DNA from: Climacium dendroides
Taxonomy: Eukaryota > Streptophyta > Bryopsida > Hypnales > Climaciaceae
Assembly: GCA_950106755.1 (NCBI GenBank)
Contig: OX467082.1
Span: 48,626,588-48,690,587 of the forward strand
Reading direction: 5' to 3'
Length of the DNA: 64,000 nt
This document shows, piece by piece, positions 1-11,200 of this stretch (position 1 is the first letter of the stretch; each line of letters opens with the position of its first letter). A program made the position numbers and the translations under genes. The notes below the pieces were generated by a model. It was not told the DNA's origin. It did not search any database and worked only from the letters and a program-made list of their open reading frames with translations.

Positions 1-198
1 CCTTTTTGAAATTAATTTTTCCATGAATCCTAATTATTTCGAAGATTTGCAATTTGGGTGTTATGTTTTTGGACATGCTTCCACTTCAAACCGATATAAT
101 TCATTGGTTTGGTTTCTATTAAACACAGCATGACTTTTAGATCCTTCTCTTTTGAAACCCATTTCCATTGAATGCAAAAGTGTGGGGAAGGAATAGGT
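1..198. repeat. Representative satellite monomer (198 bp, type with CACAGCATGAC)
   Basis: First complete unit in the chosen phase, used as a reference. It has 66 G or C in 198 bases by hand count. The 5' third holds the palindromes AATTAATT and TTCGAA, the middle holds the inverted repeat CAAACC/GGTTTG, and the 3' third holds T-rich tracts and AAGTGTGGGGAAG. Across the array the most variable parts are the T-rich stretch after CTATTAA (CACAGCATGAC, TACAGCATGAC, CTACAGCATGAC, TTCAGCATGAT or TTTAGCATGAC types) and the junction before GAAATTAAT (GGTCC, GGGTCC, GGTTCTTTG, GGTTCTTTT or GGTTCCTCTTC types). The extra G in GGGTCC makes a 199-bp monomer. Confidence 0.95.
87..111. repeat. Dyad symmetry CAAACC-13 nt-GGTTTG, once per monomer
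   Basis: A perfect 6-bp inverted repeat (bases 87-92 and 106-111 in the first monomer) flanks a 13-nt AT-rich loop, GATATAATTCATT. It recurs at the equivalent place in most monomers, including those with GATTGG in place of CATTGG. It is broken in the minority with AAACCTATATAATTCATTC. Short dyads are common in centromeric satellites and could form cruciforms, but the stem is short and the role is speculative. Confidence 0.7.
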
Positions 199-228
199 TC
201 TTTGTGAAATTAATTTTTCCATGAATCC
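142..228. repeat. Imperfect internal direct repeat in the monomer (~30 bp, offset ~52-54 bp)
   Basis: Within the repeat unit, the stretch TCC-T-rich-GAAA-CCCATTTCCATTGAATG (from 142) resembles the stretch across the next monomer boundary, TTC-T-rich-GAAATTAATTTTTCCATGAATCC (from 198). Both read T-rich, GAAA, T-rich, TTTCCAT, GAAT. The shared TTTCCAT lies at 162-168 and at 216-222. This suggests that part of the 198-bp unit arose from an older, shorter duplication. The match is imperfect and partly low complexity. Confidence 0.55.
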
Positions 229-1432
229 TACTTATTTCGAGGATTTGCAACTTGTGTGTTATGTTTTTGGACATGCTTCCACGTCAAACCGATATAATTC
301 ATTGGTTTGGTTTCTATTAACTACAGCATGACTTTTAGATCCTTCTTTTTTGAAACCCATTTCCATTGAATGCAAAAGTGTGGGGAAGCAATAGGTCCTT
401 TTTGAAATTAATTTTTCCATGAATCCTAATTATTTCGAAGATTTGCAACTTGGGTGTTATGTTTTTGGGAATGCATCCACTTCAAACCGATATAATTCAT
501 TGGTTTGGTTTCTATTAAATTCAATATGATTTTTGGATTTTTTTGTTTTGAAATCCATTTCCGTTGAATGCAAAAGTGTGGGGAAGGAATAGGTTTTTTG
601 TGAAATTAATTTTTCCATAAATCCTAATTATTTCGAAGATTTGCAACTTGTGTGTTATGTTTTTGGACATGCTTCCACTTCAAACCGATATAATTCATTG
701 GTTTGGTTTCTATTAAACACAGCATGACTTTTAGATCCTTCTTTTTTGAAACCCATTTCCATTGAATGCAAAAGTGTGGGGAAGCAATAGGTCCTTTTTG
801 AAATTAATTTTTCCATGAATCCTAATTATTTCGAAGATTTGCAATTTGGGTGTTATGTTTTTGGACATGCTTCCACTTCAAACCGATATAATTCATTGGT
901 TTGGTTTCTATTAAACACAGCATGACTTTTAGATCCTTGTCTTTTGAAACCCATTTCCATTGAATGCAAAAGTGTGGGGAAGGAATAGGTTCTTTGTGAA
1001 ATTAATTTTTCCATGAATCCTACTTATTTCGAGGATTTGCAACTTGTGTGTTATGTTTTTGGACATGCTTCCACGTCAAACCGATATAATTCATTGGTTT
1101 GGTTTCTATTAACTACAGCATGACTTTTAGATCCTTCTTTTTTGAAACCCATTTCCATTGAATGCAAAAGTGTGGGGAAGCAATAGGTCCTTTTTGAAAT
1201 TAATTTTTCCATGAATCCTAATTATTTCGAAGATTTGCAACTTGGGTGTTATGTTTTTGGGAATGCATCCACTTCAAACCGATATAATTCATTGGTTTGG
1301 TTTCTATTAAATTCAATATGATTTTTGGATTTTTTTGTTTTGAAATCCATTTCCGTTGAATGCAAAAGTGTGGGGAAGGAATAGGTTCTTTGTGAAATTA
1401 ATTTTTCCATAAATCCTAATTATTTCGAAGAT

Positions 1433-4400
1433 TTGCAACTTGGGTGTTATGTTTTTGGACATGCTTCCACTTCAAACCGATATAATTCATTGGTTTGGTT
1501 TCTATTAAATACAGCATGACTTTTAGATCCTCCTTTTTTCAAACCCATTTCCGTTGAATGCAAAAGTGTGGGGAAGGAATAGGTTCTTTGTGAAATTAAT
1601 TTTTCCATGAATCCTAATTATTTCGAGGATTTGCAGCTTGGGTGTTATGTTTTTGGACATGCTTCCACGTCAAACCGATATAATTCATTGGTTTGGTTTC
1701 TATTAACTACAGCATGACTTTTAGATCCTTCTTTTTTGAAACCCATTTCCATTGAATGCAAAAGTGTGGGGAAGCAATAGGTCCTTTTTGAAATTAATTT
1801 TTCCATGAATCCTAATTATTTCGAAGATTTGCAACTTGTGTGTTATGTTTTTGGACATGCTTCCACTTCAAACCGATATAATTCATTGGTTTGGTTTCTA
1901 TTAAACACAGCATGACTTTTAGATCCTTCTTTTTTGAAACCCATTTCCATTGAATGCAAAAGTGTGGGGAAGGAATAGGTTCTTTTTGAAATTAATTTTT
2001 CCATAAATCCTAATTATTTCGAAGATTTGCAACTTGGGTGTTATGTTTTTGGACATGCTTCCACTTCAAACCGATATAATTCATTGGTTTGGTTTCTATT
2101 AAATACAGCATGACTTTTAGATCCTCTTTTTTTCAAACCCATTTCCGTTGAATGCAAAAGTGTGGGGAAGGAATAGGTTCTTTGTGAAATTAATTTTTCC
2201 ATGAATCCTAATTATTTCGAAGATTTGCAACTTGTGTGTTATGTTTTTGGACATGCTTCCACGTCAAACCGATATAATTCATTGGTTTGGTTTCTATTAA
2301 ATACAGCATGACTTTTAGATCCTCTTTTTTTCAAACCCATTTCCGTTGAATGCAAAAGTGTGGGGAAGGAATAGGTTCTTTGTGAAATTAATTTTTCCAT
2401 GAATCCTAATTATTTCGAAGATTTGCAACTTGGGTGTTATGTTTTTGGACATGCTTCCACGTCAAACCGATATAATTCATTGGTTTGGTTTCTATTAAAT
2501 TCAGCGTGATTTTTGGATTTTTTGGTTTTGAAATCCATTTCCATTGGATGAAAAAGTGTGGGGAAGCTATAGGGTCTTTTTTGAAATTAATTTTTCTATG
2601 AATCCTACTTATTTCGAGGATTTGCAACTTGTGTGTTATGTTTTTGGACATGCTTCCACGTCAAACCGATATAATTCATTGGTTTGGTTTCTATTAAACA
2701 CAGCATGACTTTTAGATCTTTCTCTTTTGAAACCCATTTCCATTGAATGCAAAAGTGTGGGGAAGGAATAGGTTCTTTGTGAAATTAATTTTTCCATGAA
2801 TCCTAATTATTTCGAGGATTTGCAACTTGGGTGTTATGTTTTTGGACATGCTTCCACGTCAAACCGATATAATTCATTGGTTTGGTTTCTATTAAATACA
2901 GCATGACTTTTAGATCCTCTTTTTTTCAAACCCATTTCCGTTGAATGCAAAAGTGTGGGGAAGGAATAGGTTCTTTGTGTAATTAATTTTTCCATGAATC
3001 CTAATTATTTCGAAGATTTGCAACTTGGGTGTTATGTTTTTGGACATGCTTCCACGTCAAACCGATATAATTCATTGGTTTGGTTTCTATTAAATTCAGC
3101 ATGATTTTTGGATTTTTTTGTTTTTAAATCCATTTCCATTGGATGCAAAAGTGTGGGGAAGCAATAGGGTCCTTTTTGAAATTAATTTTTCCATGAATCC
3201 TACTTATTTCGAAGATTTGCAACTTGTGTGTTATGTTTTTGGACATGCTTCCACTTCAAACCGATATAATTCATTGCTTTGGATTCTATTAAACACAGCA
3301 TGACTTTTAGATCCTTCTTTTTTGAAACCCATTTCCATTGAATGCAAAAGTGTGGGGAAGGAATAGGTTCTTTTTGAAATTAATTTCTCCATGAATCCTA
3401 ATTATTTCGAAGATTTGCAACTTGTGTGTTATGTTTTTGGACATGCTTCCACTTCAAACCGATATAATTCATTGGTTTGGTTTCTATTAAACACAGCATG
3501 ACTTTTAGATCTTTCTCTTTTGAAACCCATTTCCATTGAATGCAAAAGTGTGGGGAAGGAATAGGTTCTTTGTGAAATTAATTTTTCGATGACTCCTAAT
3601 TATTTCGAAGATTTGCAACTTGTGTGTTATGTTTTTGGACATGCTTCCACTTCAAACCGATATAATTCATTCGTTTGGTTTCTATTAAATACAGGATGAC
3701 TTTTAGATCCTCTTTTTTTCAAACCCATTTCCGTTGAATGCAAAAGTGTGGGGAAGGAATAGGTTCTTTGTGAAATTAATTTTTCCATGAATCCTAATTA
3801 TTTCGAAGATTTGCAACTTGTGTGTTATGTTTTTGGACATGCTTCCACGTCAAACCGATATAATTCATTGGTTTGGTTTCTATTAAATACAGCATGACTT
3901 TTAGATCCTCTTTTTTTCAAACCCATTTCCGTTGAATGCAAAAGTGTGGGGAAGGAATAGGTTCTTTGTGAAATTAATTTTTCCATGAATCCTAATTATT
4001 TCGAAGATTTGCAACTTGGGTGTTATGTTTATGGACATGCTTCCACTTCAAACCGATATAATTCATTGGTTTGGTTTCTATTAAATTCAGCATGATTTTT
4101 GGATTTTTTTGTTTTGAAATCCATTTCCATTGGATGCAAAAGTGTGGGGAAGGAATAGGGTCCGTTTTGAAATTAATTTTTCCATGAATCCTAATTATTT
4201 CGAAGATTTGCAACTTGTGTGTTATGTTTTTGGACATGCTTCCACTTCAAACCGATATAATTCATTGGTTTGGTTTCTATTAAACACAGCATGACTTTTA
4301 GATCCTTCTTTTTTAAAACCCATTTCCATTGAATGCAAAAGTGTGGGGAAGCAATAGGTCCTTTTTGAAATTAATTTTTCCATGAATCCTAATTATTTCG

Positions 4401-4640
4401 AAGATTTGCAACTTGTGTGTTATGTTTTTGGACATGCTTCCACTTGAAACCGATATAATTCATTGGTTTGGTTTCTATTAAACACAGCATGACTTTTAGA
4501 TCTTTCTCTTTTGAAACCCATTTCCATTGAATGCAAAAGTGTGGGGAAGGAATAGGTTCTTTGTGAAATTAATTTTTCCCTGAATCCTAATTATTTCGAA
4601 GATTTGCAACTTGTGTGTTATGTTTTTGGACATGCTTCCA
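1433..4640. repeat. Mixed satellite monomers without a clear HOR
   Basis: About 16 monomers of the TACAGC, CACAGC and TTCAGC types in irregular order. A weak 8-monomer offset (about 1586 bp) links 2160-2450 with 3745-4035. Marks include TTCAGCGTG with TTTTTTGG (2500-2525), shared with monomers near 17.95 and 24.89 kb, and TTTTTCGATGACTCC (3583), shared with 31.91 kb. No gene or other element is present. Confidence 0.85.
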
Positions 4641-7600
4641 CTTCAAACCGATATAATTCATTGGTTTGGTTTCTATTAAACACAGCATGACTTTTAGATC
4701 CTTCTTTTTTGAAACCCATTTCCATTGAATGCAAAAGTGTGGGGAAGGAATAGGTTCTTTTTGAAATTAATTTTTCCATGAATCCTACTTATTTCGAGGA
4801 TTTGCAACTTGTGTGTTATGTTTTTGGACATGCTTCCACTTCAAACCGATATAATTCATTGGTTTGGTTTCTATTAAACACAGCATGACTTTTAGATCCT
4901 TCTTTTTTGAAACCTATTTCCATTGAATGCAAAACTGTGGGGAAGCAATAGGTCCTTTTTGAAATTAATTTTTCCATGAATCCTAATTATTTCGAAGATT
5001 TGCAACTTGGGTGTTATGTTTTTGGACATGCTTCCACTTCAAACCGATATAATTCATTGGTTTGGTTTCTATTAAACACAGCATGACTTTCAGATCCTTC
5101 TCTTTTGAAACCCATTTCCATTGAATGCAAAAGTGTGGGAAAGGAATAGGTTCTTTTTGAAATTAATTTTTCCATAAATCCTAATTATTTCGAAGATTTG
5201 CAACTTGGGTGTTATGTTTTTGGACATGCTTCCACTTCAAACCGATATAATTCATTGGTTTGGTTTCTATTAAATACAGCATGACTTTTAGATCCTCTTT
5301 TTTTCAAACCCATTTCCGTTGAATGCAAAAGTGTGGGGAAGGAATAGGTTCTTTGTGAAATTAATTTTTCCATGAATCCTAATTATTTCGAAGATTTGCA
5401 ACTTGTGTGTTATGTTTTTGGACATGCTTCCACGTCAAACCGATATAATTCATTGGTTTGGTTTCTATTAAACACAGCATGACTTTTAGATCCTTCTTTT
5501 TTGAAACCCATTTCCATTGAATGCAAAAGTGTGGGGAAGCAATAGGTCCTTTTTGAAATTAATTTTTCCATGAATCCTAATTATTTCGAAGATTTGCAAT
5601 TTGGGTGTTATGTTTTTGGACATGCTTCCACTTCAAACCGATATAATTCATTGGTTTGGTTTCTATTAAATTCAGCATGATTTTTGGATTGTTTTGTTTT
5701 GAAATCCATTTCCATTGGATGCAAAAGTGTGGGGAAGGAATAGGTTCTTTTTGAAATTAATTTTTCCATGAATCCTAATTATTTCGAAGATTTGCAACTT
5801 GGGTGTTATGTTTTTGGACATGCTTCCACTTCAAACCGATATAATTCATTGGTTTGGTTTCTATTAAACACAGCATGACTTTTAGATCCTTCTTTTTTGA
5901 AACCCATTTCCATTGAATGCAAAAGTGTGGGGAAGGAATAGGTTCTTTTTGAAATTAATTTTTCCATGAATCCTACTTATTTCGAGGATTTGCAACTTGT
6001 GTGTTATGTTTTTGGACATGCTTCCACTTCAAACCGATATAATTCATTGGTTTGGTTTCTATTAAACACAGCATGACTTTTAGATCCTTCTTTTTTGAAA
6101 CCTATTTCCATTGAATGCAAAACTGTGGGGAAGCAATAGGTCCTTTTTGAAATTAATTTTTCCATGAATCCTAATTATTTCGAAGATTTGCAACTTGGGT
6201 GTTATGTTTTTGGACATGCTTCCACTTCAAACCGATATAATTCATTGGTTTGGTTTCTATTAAACACAGCATGACTTTCAGATCCTTCTCTTTTGAAACC
6301 CATTTCCATTGAATGCAAAAGTGTGGGAAAGGAATAGGTTCTTTTTGAAATTAATTTTTCCATAAATCCTAATTATTTCGAAGATTTGCAACTTGGGTGT
6401 TATGTTTTTGGACATGCTTCCACTTCAAACCGATATAATTCATTGGTTTGGTTTCTATTAAATACAGCATGACTTTTAGATCCTCTTTTTTTCAAACCCA
6501 TTTCCGTTGAATGCAAAAGTGTGGGGAAGGAATAGGTTCTTTGTGAAATTAATTTTTCCATGAATCCTAATTATTTCGAAGATTTGCAACTTGTGTGTTA
6601 TGTTTTTGGACATGCTTCCACGTCAAACCGATATAATTCATTGGTTTGGTTTCTATTAAATACAGCATGACTTTTAGATCCTCTTTTTTTCAAACCCATT
6701 TCCGTTGAATGCAAAAGTGTGGGGAAGGAATAGGTTCTTTGTGAAATTAATTTTTCCATGAATCCTAATTATTTCGAAGATTTGCAACTTGTGTGTTATG
6801 TTTTTGGACATGCTTCCACGTCAAACCGATATAATTCATTGGTTTGGTTTCTATTAAACACAGCATGACTTTTAGATCCTTCTTTTTTGAAACCCATTTC
6901 CATTGAATGCAAAAGTGTGGGGAAGCAATAGGTCCTTTTTGAAATTAATTTTTCCATGAATCCTAATTATTTCGAAGATTTGCAATTTGGGTGTTATGTT
7001 TTTGGACATGCTTCCACTTCAAACCGATATAATTCATTGGTTTGGTTTCTATTAAATTCAGCATGATTTTTGGATTGTTTTGTTTTGAAATCCATTTCCA
7101 TTGGATGCAAAAGTGTGGGGAAGGAATAGGTTCTTTTTGAAATTAATTTTTCCATGAATCCTAATTATTTCGAAGATTTGCAACTTGGGTGTTATGTTTT
7201 TGGACATGCTTCCACTTCAAACCGATATAATTCATTGGTTTGGTTTCTATTAAACACAGCATGACTTTTAGATCCTTCTTTTTTGAAACCCATTTCCATT
7301 GAATGCAAAAGTGTGGGGAAGGAATAGGTTCTTTTTGAAATTAATTTTTCCATGAATCCTACTTATTTCGAGGATTTGCAACTTGTGTGTTATGTTTTTG
7401 GACATGCTTCCACTTCAAACCGATATAATTCATTGGTTTGGTTTCTATTAAACACAGCATGACTTTTAGATCCTTCTTTTTTGAAACCTATTTCCATTGA
7501 ATGCAAAACTGTGGGGAAGCAATAGGTCCTTTTTGAAATTAATTTTTCCATGAATCCTAATTATTTCGAAGATTTGCAACTTGGGTGTTATGTTTTTGGA

Positions 7601-8240
7601 CATGCTTCCACTTCAAACCGATATAATTCATTGGTTTGGTTTCTATTAAACACAGCATGACTTTCAGATCCTTCTCTTTTGAAACCCATTTCCATTGAAT
7701 GCAAAAGTGTGGGAAAGGAATAGGTTCTTTTTGAAATTAATTTTTCCATAAATCCTAATTATTTCGAAGATTTGCAACTTGGGTGTTATGTTTTTGGACA
7801 TGCTTCCACTTCAAACCGATATAATTCATTGGTTTGGTTTCTATTAAATACAGCATGACTTTTAGATCCTCTTTTTTTCAAACCCATTTCCGTTGAATGC
7901 AAAAGTGTGGGGAAGGAATAGGTTCTTTGTGAAATTAATTTTTCCATGAATCCTAATTATTTCGAAGATTTGCAACTTGTGTGTTATGTTTTTGGACATG
8001 CTTCCACGTCAAACCGATATAATTCATTGGTTTGGTTTCTATTAAATACAGCATGACTTTTAGATCCTCTTTTTTTCAAACCCATTTCCGTTGAATGCAA
8101 AAGTGTGGGGAAGGAATAGGTTCTTTGTGAAATTAATTTTTCCATGAATCCTAATTATTTCGAAGATTTGCAACTTGTGTGTTATGTTTTTGGACATGCT
8201 TCCACGTCAAACCGATATAATTCATTGGTTTGGTTTCTAT
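4640..8240. repeat. 6-mer/7-mer higher-order repeat, periods 1188 and 1386 bp
   Basis: Three copies start with a GGTTCTTTTTGAAATT...CTACTTATTTCGAGG monomer at 4753, 5941 and 7327. The rare variant AAAACTGTGGGG recurs at about 4931, 6119 and 7505, and GTGTGGGAAAGG follows one monomer later in each copy. Copy 1 has six monomers; copy 2 has seven, owing to one extra GGTTCTTTGTG/TACAGC monomer near 6535-6732. Copy 3 stops matching near 8242. Parts of this monomer order recur at 13.0-13.6, 16.8-17.6 and 23.7-24.6 kb. Confidence 0.88.
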
Positions 8241-11200
8241 TAACTACAGCATGACTTTTAGATCCTCCTTTTTTCAAACCCATTTCCGTTGAATGCAAAA
8301 GTGTGGGGAAGGAATAGGTTCTTTGTGAAATTAATTTTTCCATGAATCCTAATTATTTCGAGGATTTGCAACTTGGGTTTTATGTTTTTGGACATGCTTC
8401 CACTTCAAACCGATATAATTCATTGGTTTGGTTTCTATTAAACACAGCATGACTTTTAGATCCTTCTCTTTTGAAACCCATTTCCATTGAATGCAAAAGT
8501 GTGGGGAAGCAATAGGTCCTTTTTGAAATTAATTTTTCCATGAATCCTAATTATTTCGAAGATTTGCAACTTGGGTGTTATGTTTTTGGACATGCTTCCA
8601 CTTCAAACCGATATAATTCATTGGTTTGGTTTCTATTAAACACAGCATGACTTTTAGATCCTTCTCTTTTGAACCCCATTTCCATTGAATGCAAAAGTGT
8701 GGGGAAGGAATAGGTTCTTTTTGAAATTAATTTTTCCATAAATCCTAATTATTTCGAAGATTTGCAACTTGTGTGTTATGTTTTTGGACATGCCTCCACT
8801 TCAAACCGATATAATTCATTGGTTTGGTTTCTATTAAATACAGCATGACTTTTAGATCCTCCTTTTTTCAAACCCATTTCCGTTGAATGCAAAAGTGTGG
8901 GGAAGGAATAGGGTCCTCTTCAAATTAATTTTTCCATGAATCCTTATTATTTCGAAGATTTGCAACTTGGGTGTTATGTTTTTGGAAATGCTTCCACGTC
9001 AAACCGATATAATTGATTGGTTTGGTTTCTATTAACTACAGCATGACTTTTAGATCCTCCTTTTTTGAAACCCATTTCCATTGAATGCAAAAGTGTGGGG
9101 AAGGAATAGGTTCTTTTTGAAATTAATTTTTCCATGGATCCTAATTATTTCGAAGATTTGCAACTTGCGTTTTATGTTTTTGGACATGCTTCCACTTCAA
9201 ACCGATATAATTCATTGGTTTGCTTTCTATTAAATTCAGCATGATTTTTGGATTTTTTTGTTTTGAAACCCATTTCCATTGAATGAAAAAGTGTGGGGAA
9301 GGAATAGGTTTTTCTTGAAATTAATTTTTCCATGAATCCTACTTATTTCGAGGATTTGCAACTTGTGTGTTATGTTTTTGGACATGCTTCCACGTCAAAC
9401 CGATATAATTCACTGGTTTGGTTTCTATTAAATTCAGCATGATTTTTGGATTTTTTTGTTTTGATATCCATTTCCATTGGATGCAAAAGTGTGGGGAAGC
9501 AATAGTTTCCTCTTCAAATTAATTTTTCCATGAATCCTAATTATTTTGAAGATTTGCAACATGGGTGTTATATTTTCAGACATGCTTCCACTTCAATCCG
9601 ATATAATTCATTGGTTTGCTTTCTATTAAATACAACGTGATTTATGGATTTTTTTGTTTTTAAGCCCATTTCCATAGGATGCAAAAGTGTGGGGAAGCAA
9701 TAGGGTCCTCTTCAAATTAATTTTTCCATGAATCCTAATTATTTCGATGATTTGCAACTTGCGTTTTATGTATTTGGACATGCTTCCACTTCAAACCGAT
9801 TAAATTCATTGGTTTGCTTTCTATTAAATTCAGCATGATTTTTGGATTTTTTTGTTTTGAAACCCATTTCCATTGAATGAAAAAGTGTGGGGAAGCAATA
9901 GGTTCTTCTTAAAATTAATTCTTCAATGAATCCTACTTATTTCGAGGATTTGCAACTTGTGTGTTATGTTTTTGGACATGCTTCCACGTCAAATCAATAT
10001 AATTCATTGGTTTGGTTTCTATTAAATACAGCATGACTTTTAGATCTTTCTTTTTTCAAACCCATTTCCATTGAATGCAAAAGTGTGGGGAAGGAATAGG
10101 TTCTTTGTGAAATTAATTTTTCCATGAATCCTAATTATTTCGAAGATTTACAACTTGTGTGTTATGTTCTTGGACATGCTTCCACGTCAAACCGATATAA
10201 TTCATTGGTTTGGTTTCTATTAACTACAGCATGACTTTTAGATCCTCCTTTTTTCAAACCCATTTCCGTTGAATGCAAAAGTGTGGGGAAGGAATAGGTT
10301 CTTTGTGAAATTAATTTTTCCATGAATCCTAATTATTTCGAAGATTTGCAACTTGGGTGTTATGTTTTTGGACATGCTTCCACTTCAAACCGATATAATT
10401 CATTGGTTTGGTTTCTATTAAATTCAGCATGATTTTTGGATTTTTTTGTTTTGAAATCCATTTCCATTGGATGCAAAAGTGTGGGGAAGCAATAGGGTCC
10501 TTTTTGAAATTAATTTTTCCATGAATCCTACTTATTTCGAGGATTTGCAATTTGTGTGTTATGTTTTTGGACATGCTTCCACGTCAAACCGATATAATTC
10601 ATTGGTTTGGTTTCTATTAACTACAGCATGACTTTTAGATCCTCCTTTTTTCAAACCCATTTCCGTTGAATGCAAAAGTGTGGGGAAGGAATAGGTTCTT
10701 TGTGAAATTAATTTTTCCATGAATCCTAATTATTTCGAGGATTTGCAACTTGGGTGTTATGTTTTTGGACATGCTTCCACTTCAAACCGATATAATTCAT
10801 TGGTTTGGTTTCTATTAAACACAGCATGACTTTTAGATCCTTCTCTTTTGAAACCCATTTCCATTGAATGCAAAAGTGTGGGGAAGCAATAGGTCCTTTT
10901 TGAAATTAATTTTTCCATGAATCCTAATTATTTCGAAGATTTGCAACTTGGGTGTTATGTTTTTGGACATGCTTCCACTTCAAACCGATATAATTCATTG
11001 GTTTGGTTTCTATTAAACACAGCATGACTTTTAGATCCTTCTCTTTTGAACCCCATTTCCATTGAATGCAAAAGTGTGGGGAAGGAATAGGTTCTTTTTG
11101 AAATTAATTTTTCCATAAATCCTAATTATTTCGAAGATTTGCAACTTGTGTGTTATGTTTTTGGACATGCTTCCACTTCAAACCGATATAATTCATTGGT

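Larger units (their letters stand above)
1..1432. repeat. 4-mer higher-order repeat, period 792 bp
   Basis: Bases 1-640 match 793-1432 almost exactly. A shared private mark is GTTTTTGGGAATGCATCC in the third monomer of each copy (461 and 1253). The fourth monomer carries CCATAAATCC. The copies diverge inside this fourth monomer: CTTGTGTG with a CACAGC type in copy 1, CTTGGGTG with a TACAGC type in copy 2. One substitution inside the match is CCTTCTCT (143) versus CCTTGTCT (935). The left end may be cut by the window. Confidence 0.85.

Noticed and set aside
93..105. TATAAT-like and inverted CCAAT-like motifs in each monomer (GATATAATTCATTGG)
   Set aside because: AT-rich sequence gives such matches by chance, and there is no gene or transcript start downstream. 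It could support low satellite transcription but the sequence does not show it.
1..1432. Possible CRISPR array (regular repeats)
   Set aside because: There are no unique spacers; the whole period is repeated, and a 198-bp unit is far too long.
2406..2651. Minus-strand frames of about 81 codons (also 62, 70 and 71) repeated dozens of times, e.g. at 10329-10574, 31132-31377 and 54698-54943
   Set aside because: They recur because 198 is divisible by three and the monomers are similar. Each spans one monomer and part of the next, has no recognisable domain, and is cut or shifted freely by the one-base length variants.
3118..3303. Plus-strand frames of about 61 codons, e.g. 3118-3303, 21342-21527, 33033-33218 and 60162-60347
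   Set aside because: These are satellite monomers of the TTTTTAAATCC type read in one frame. The stop-free stretch depends on monomer type only, and no protein family is recognisable.
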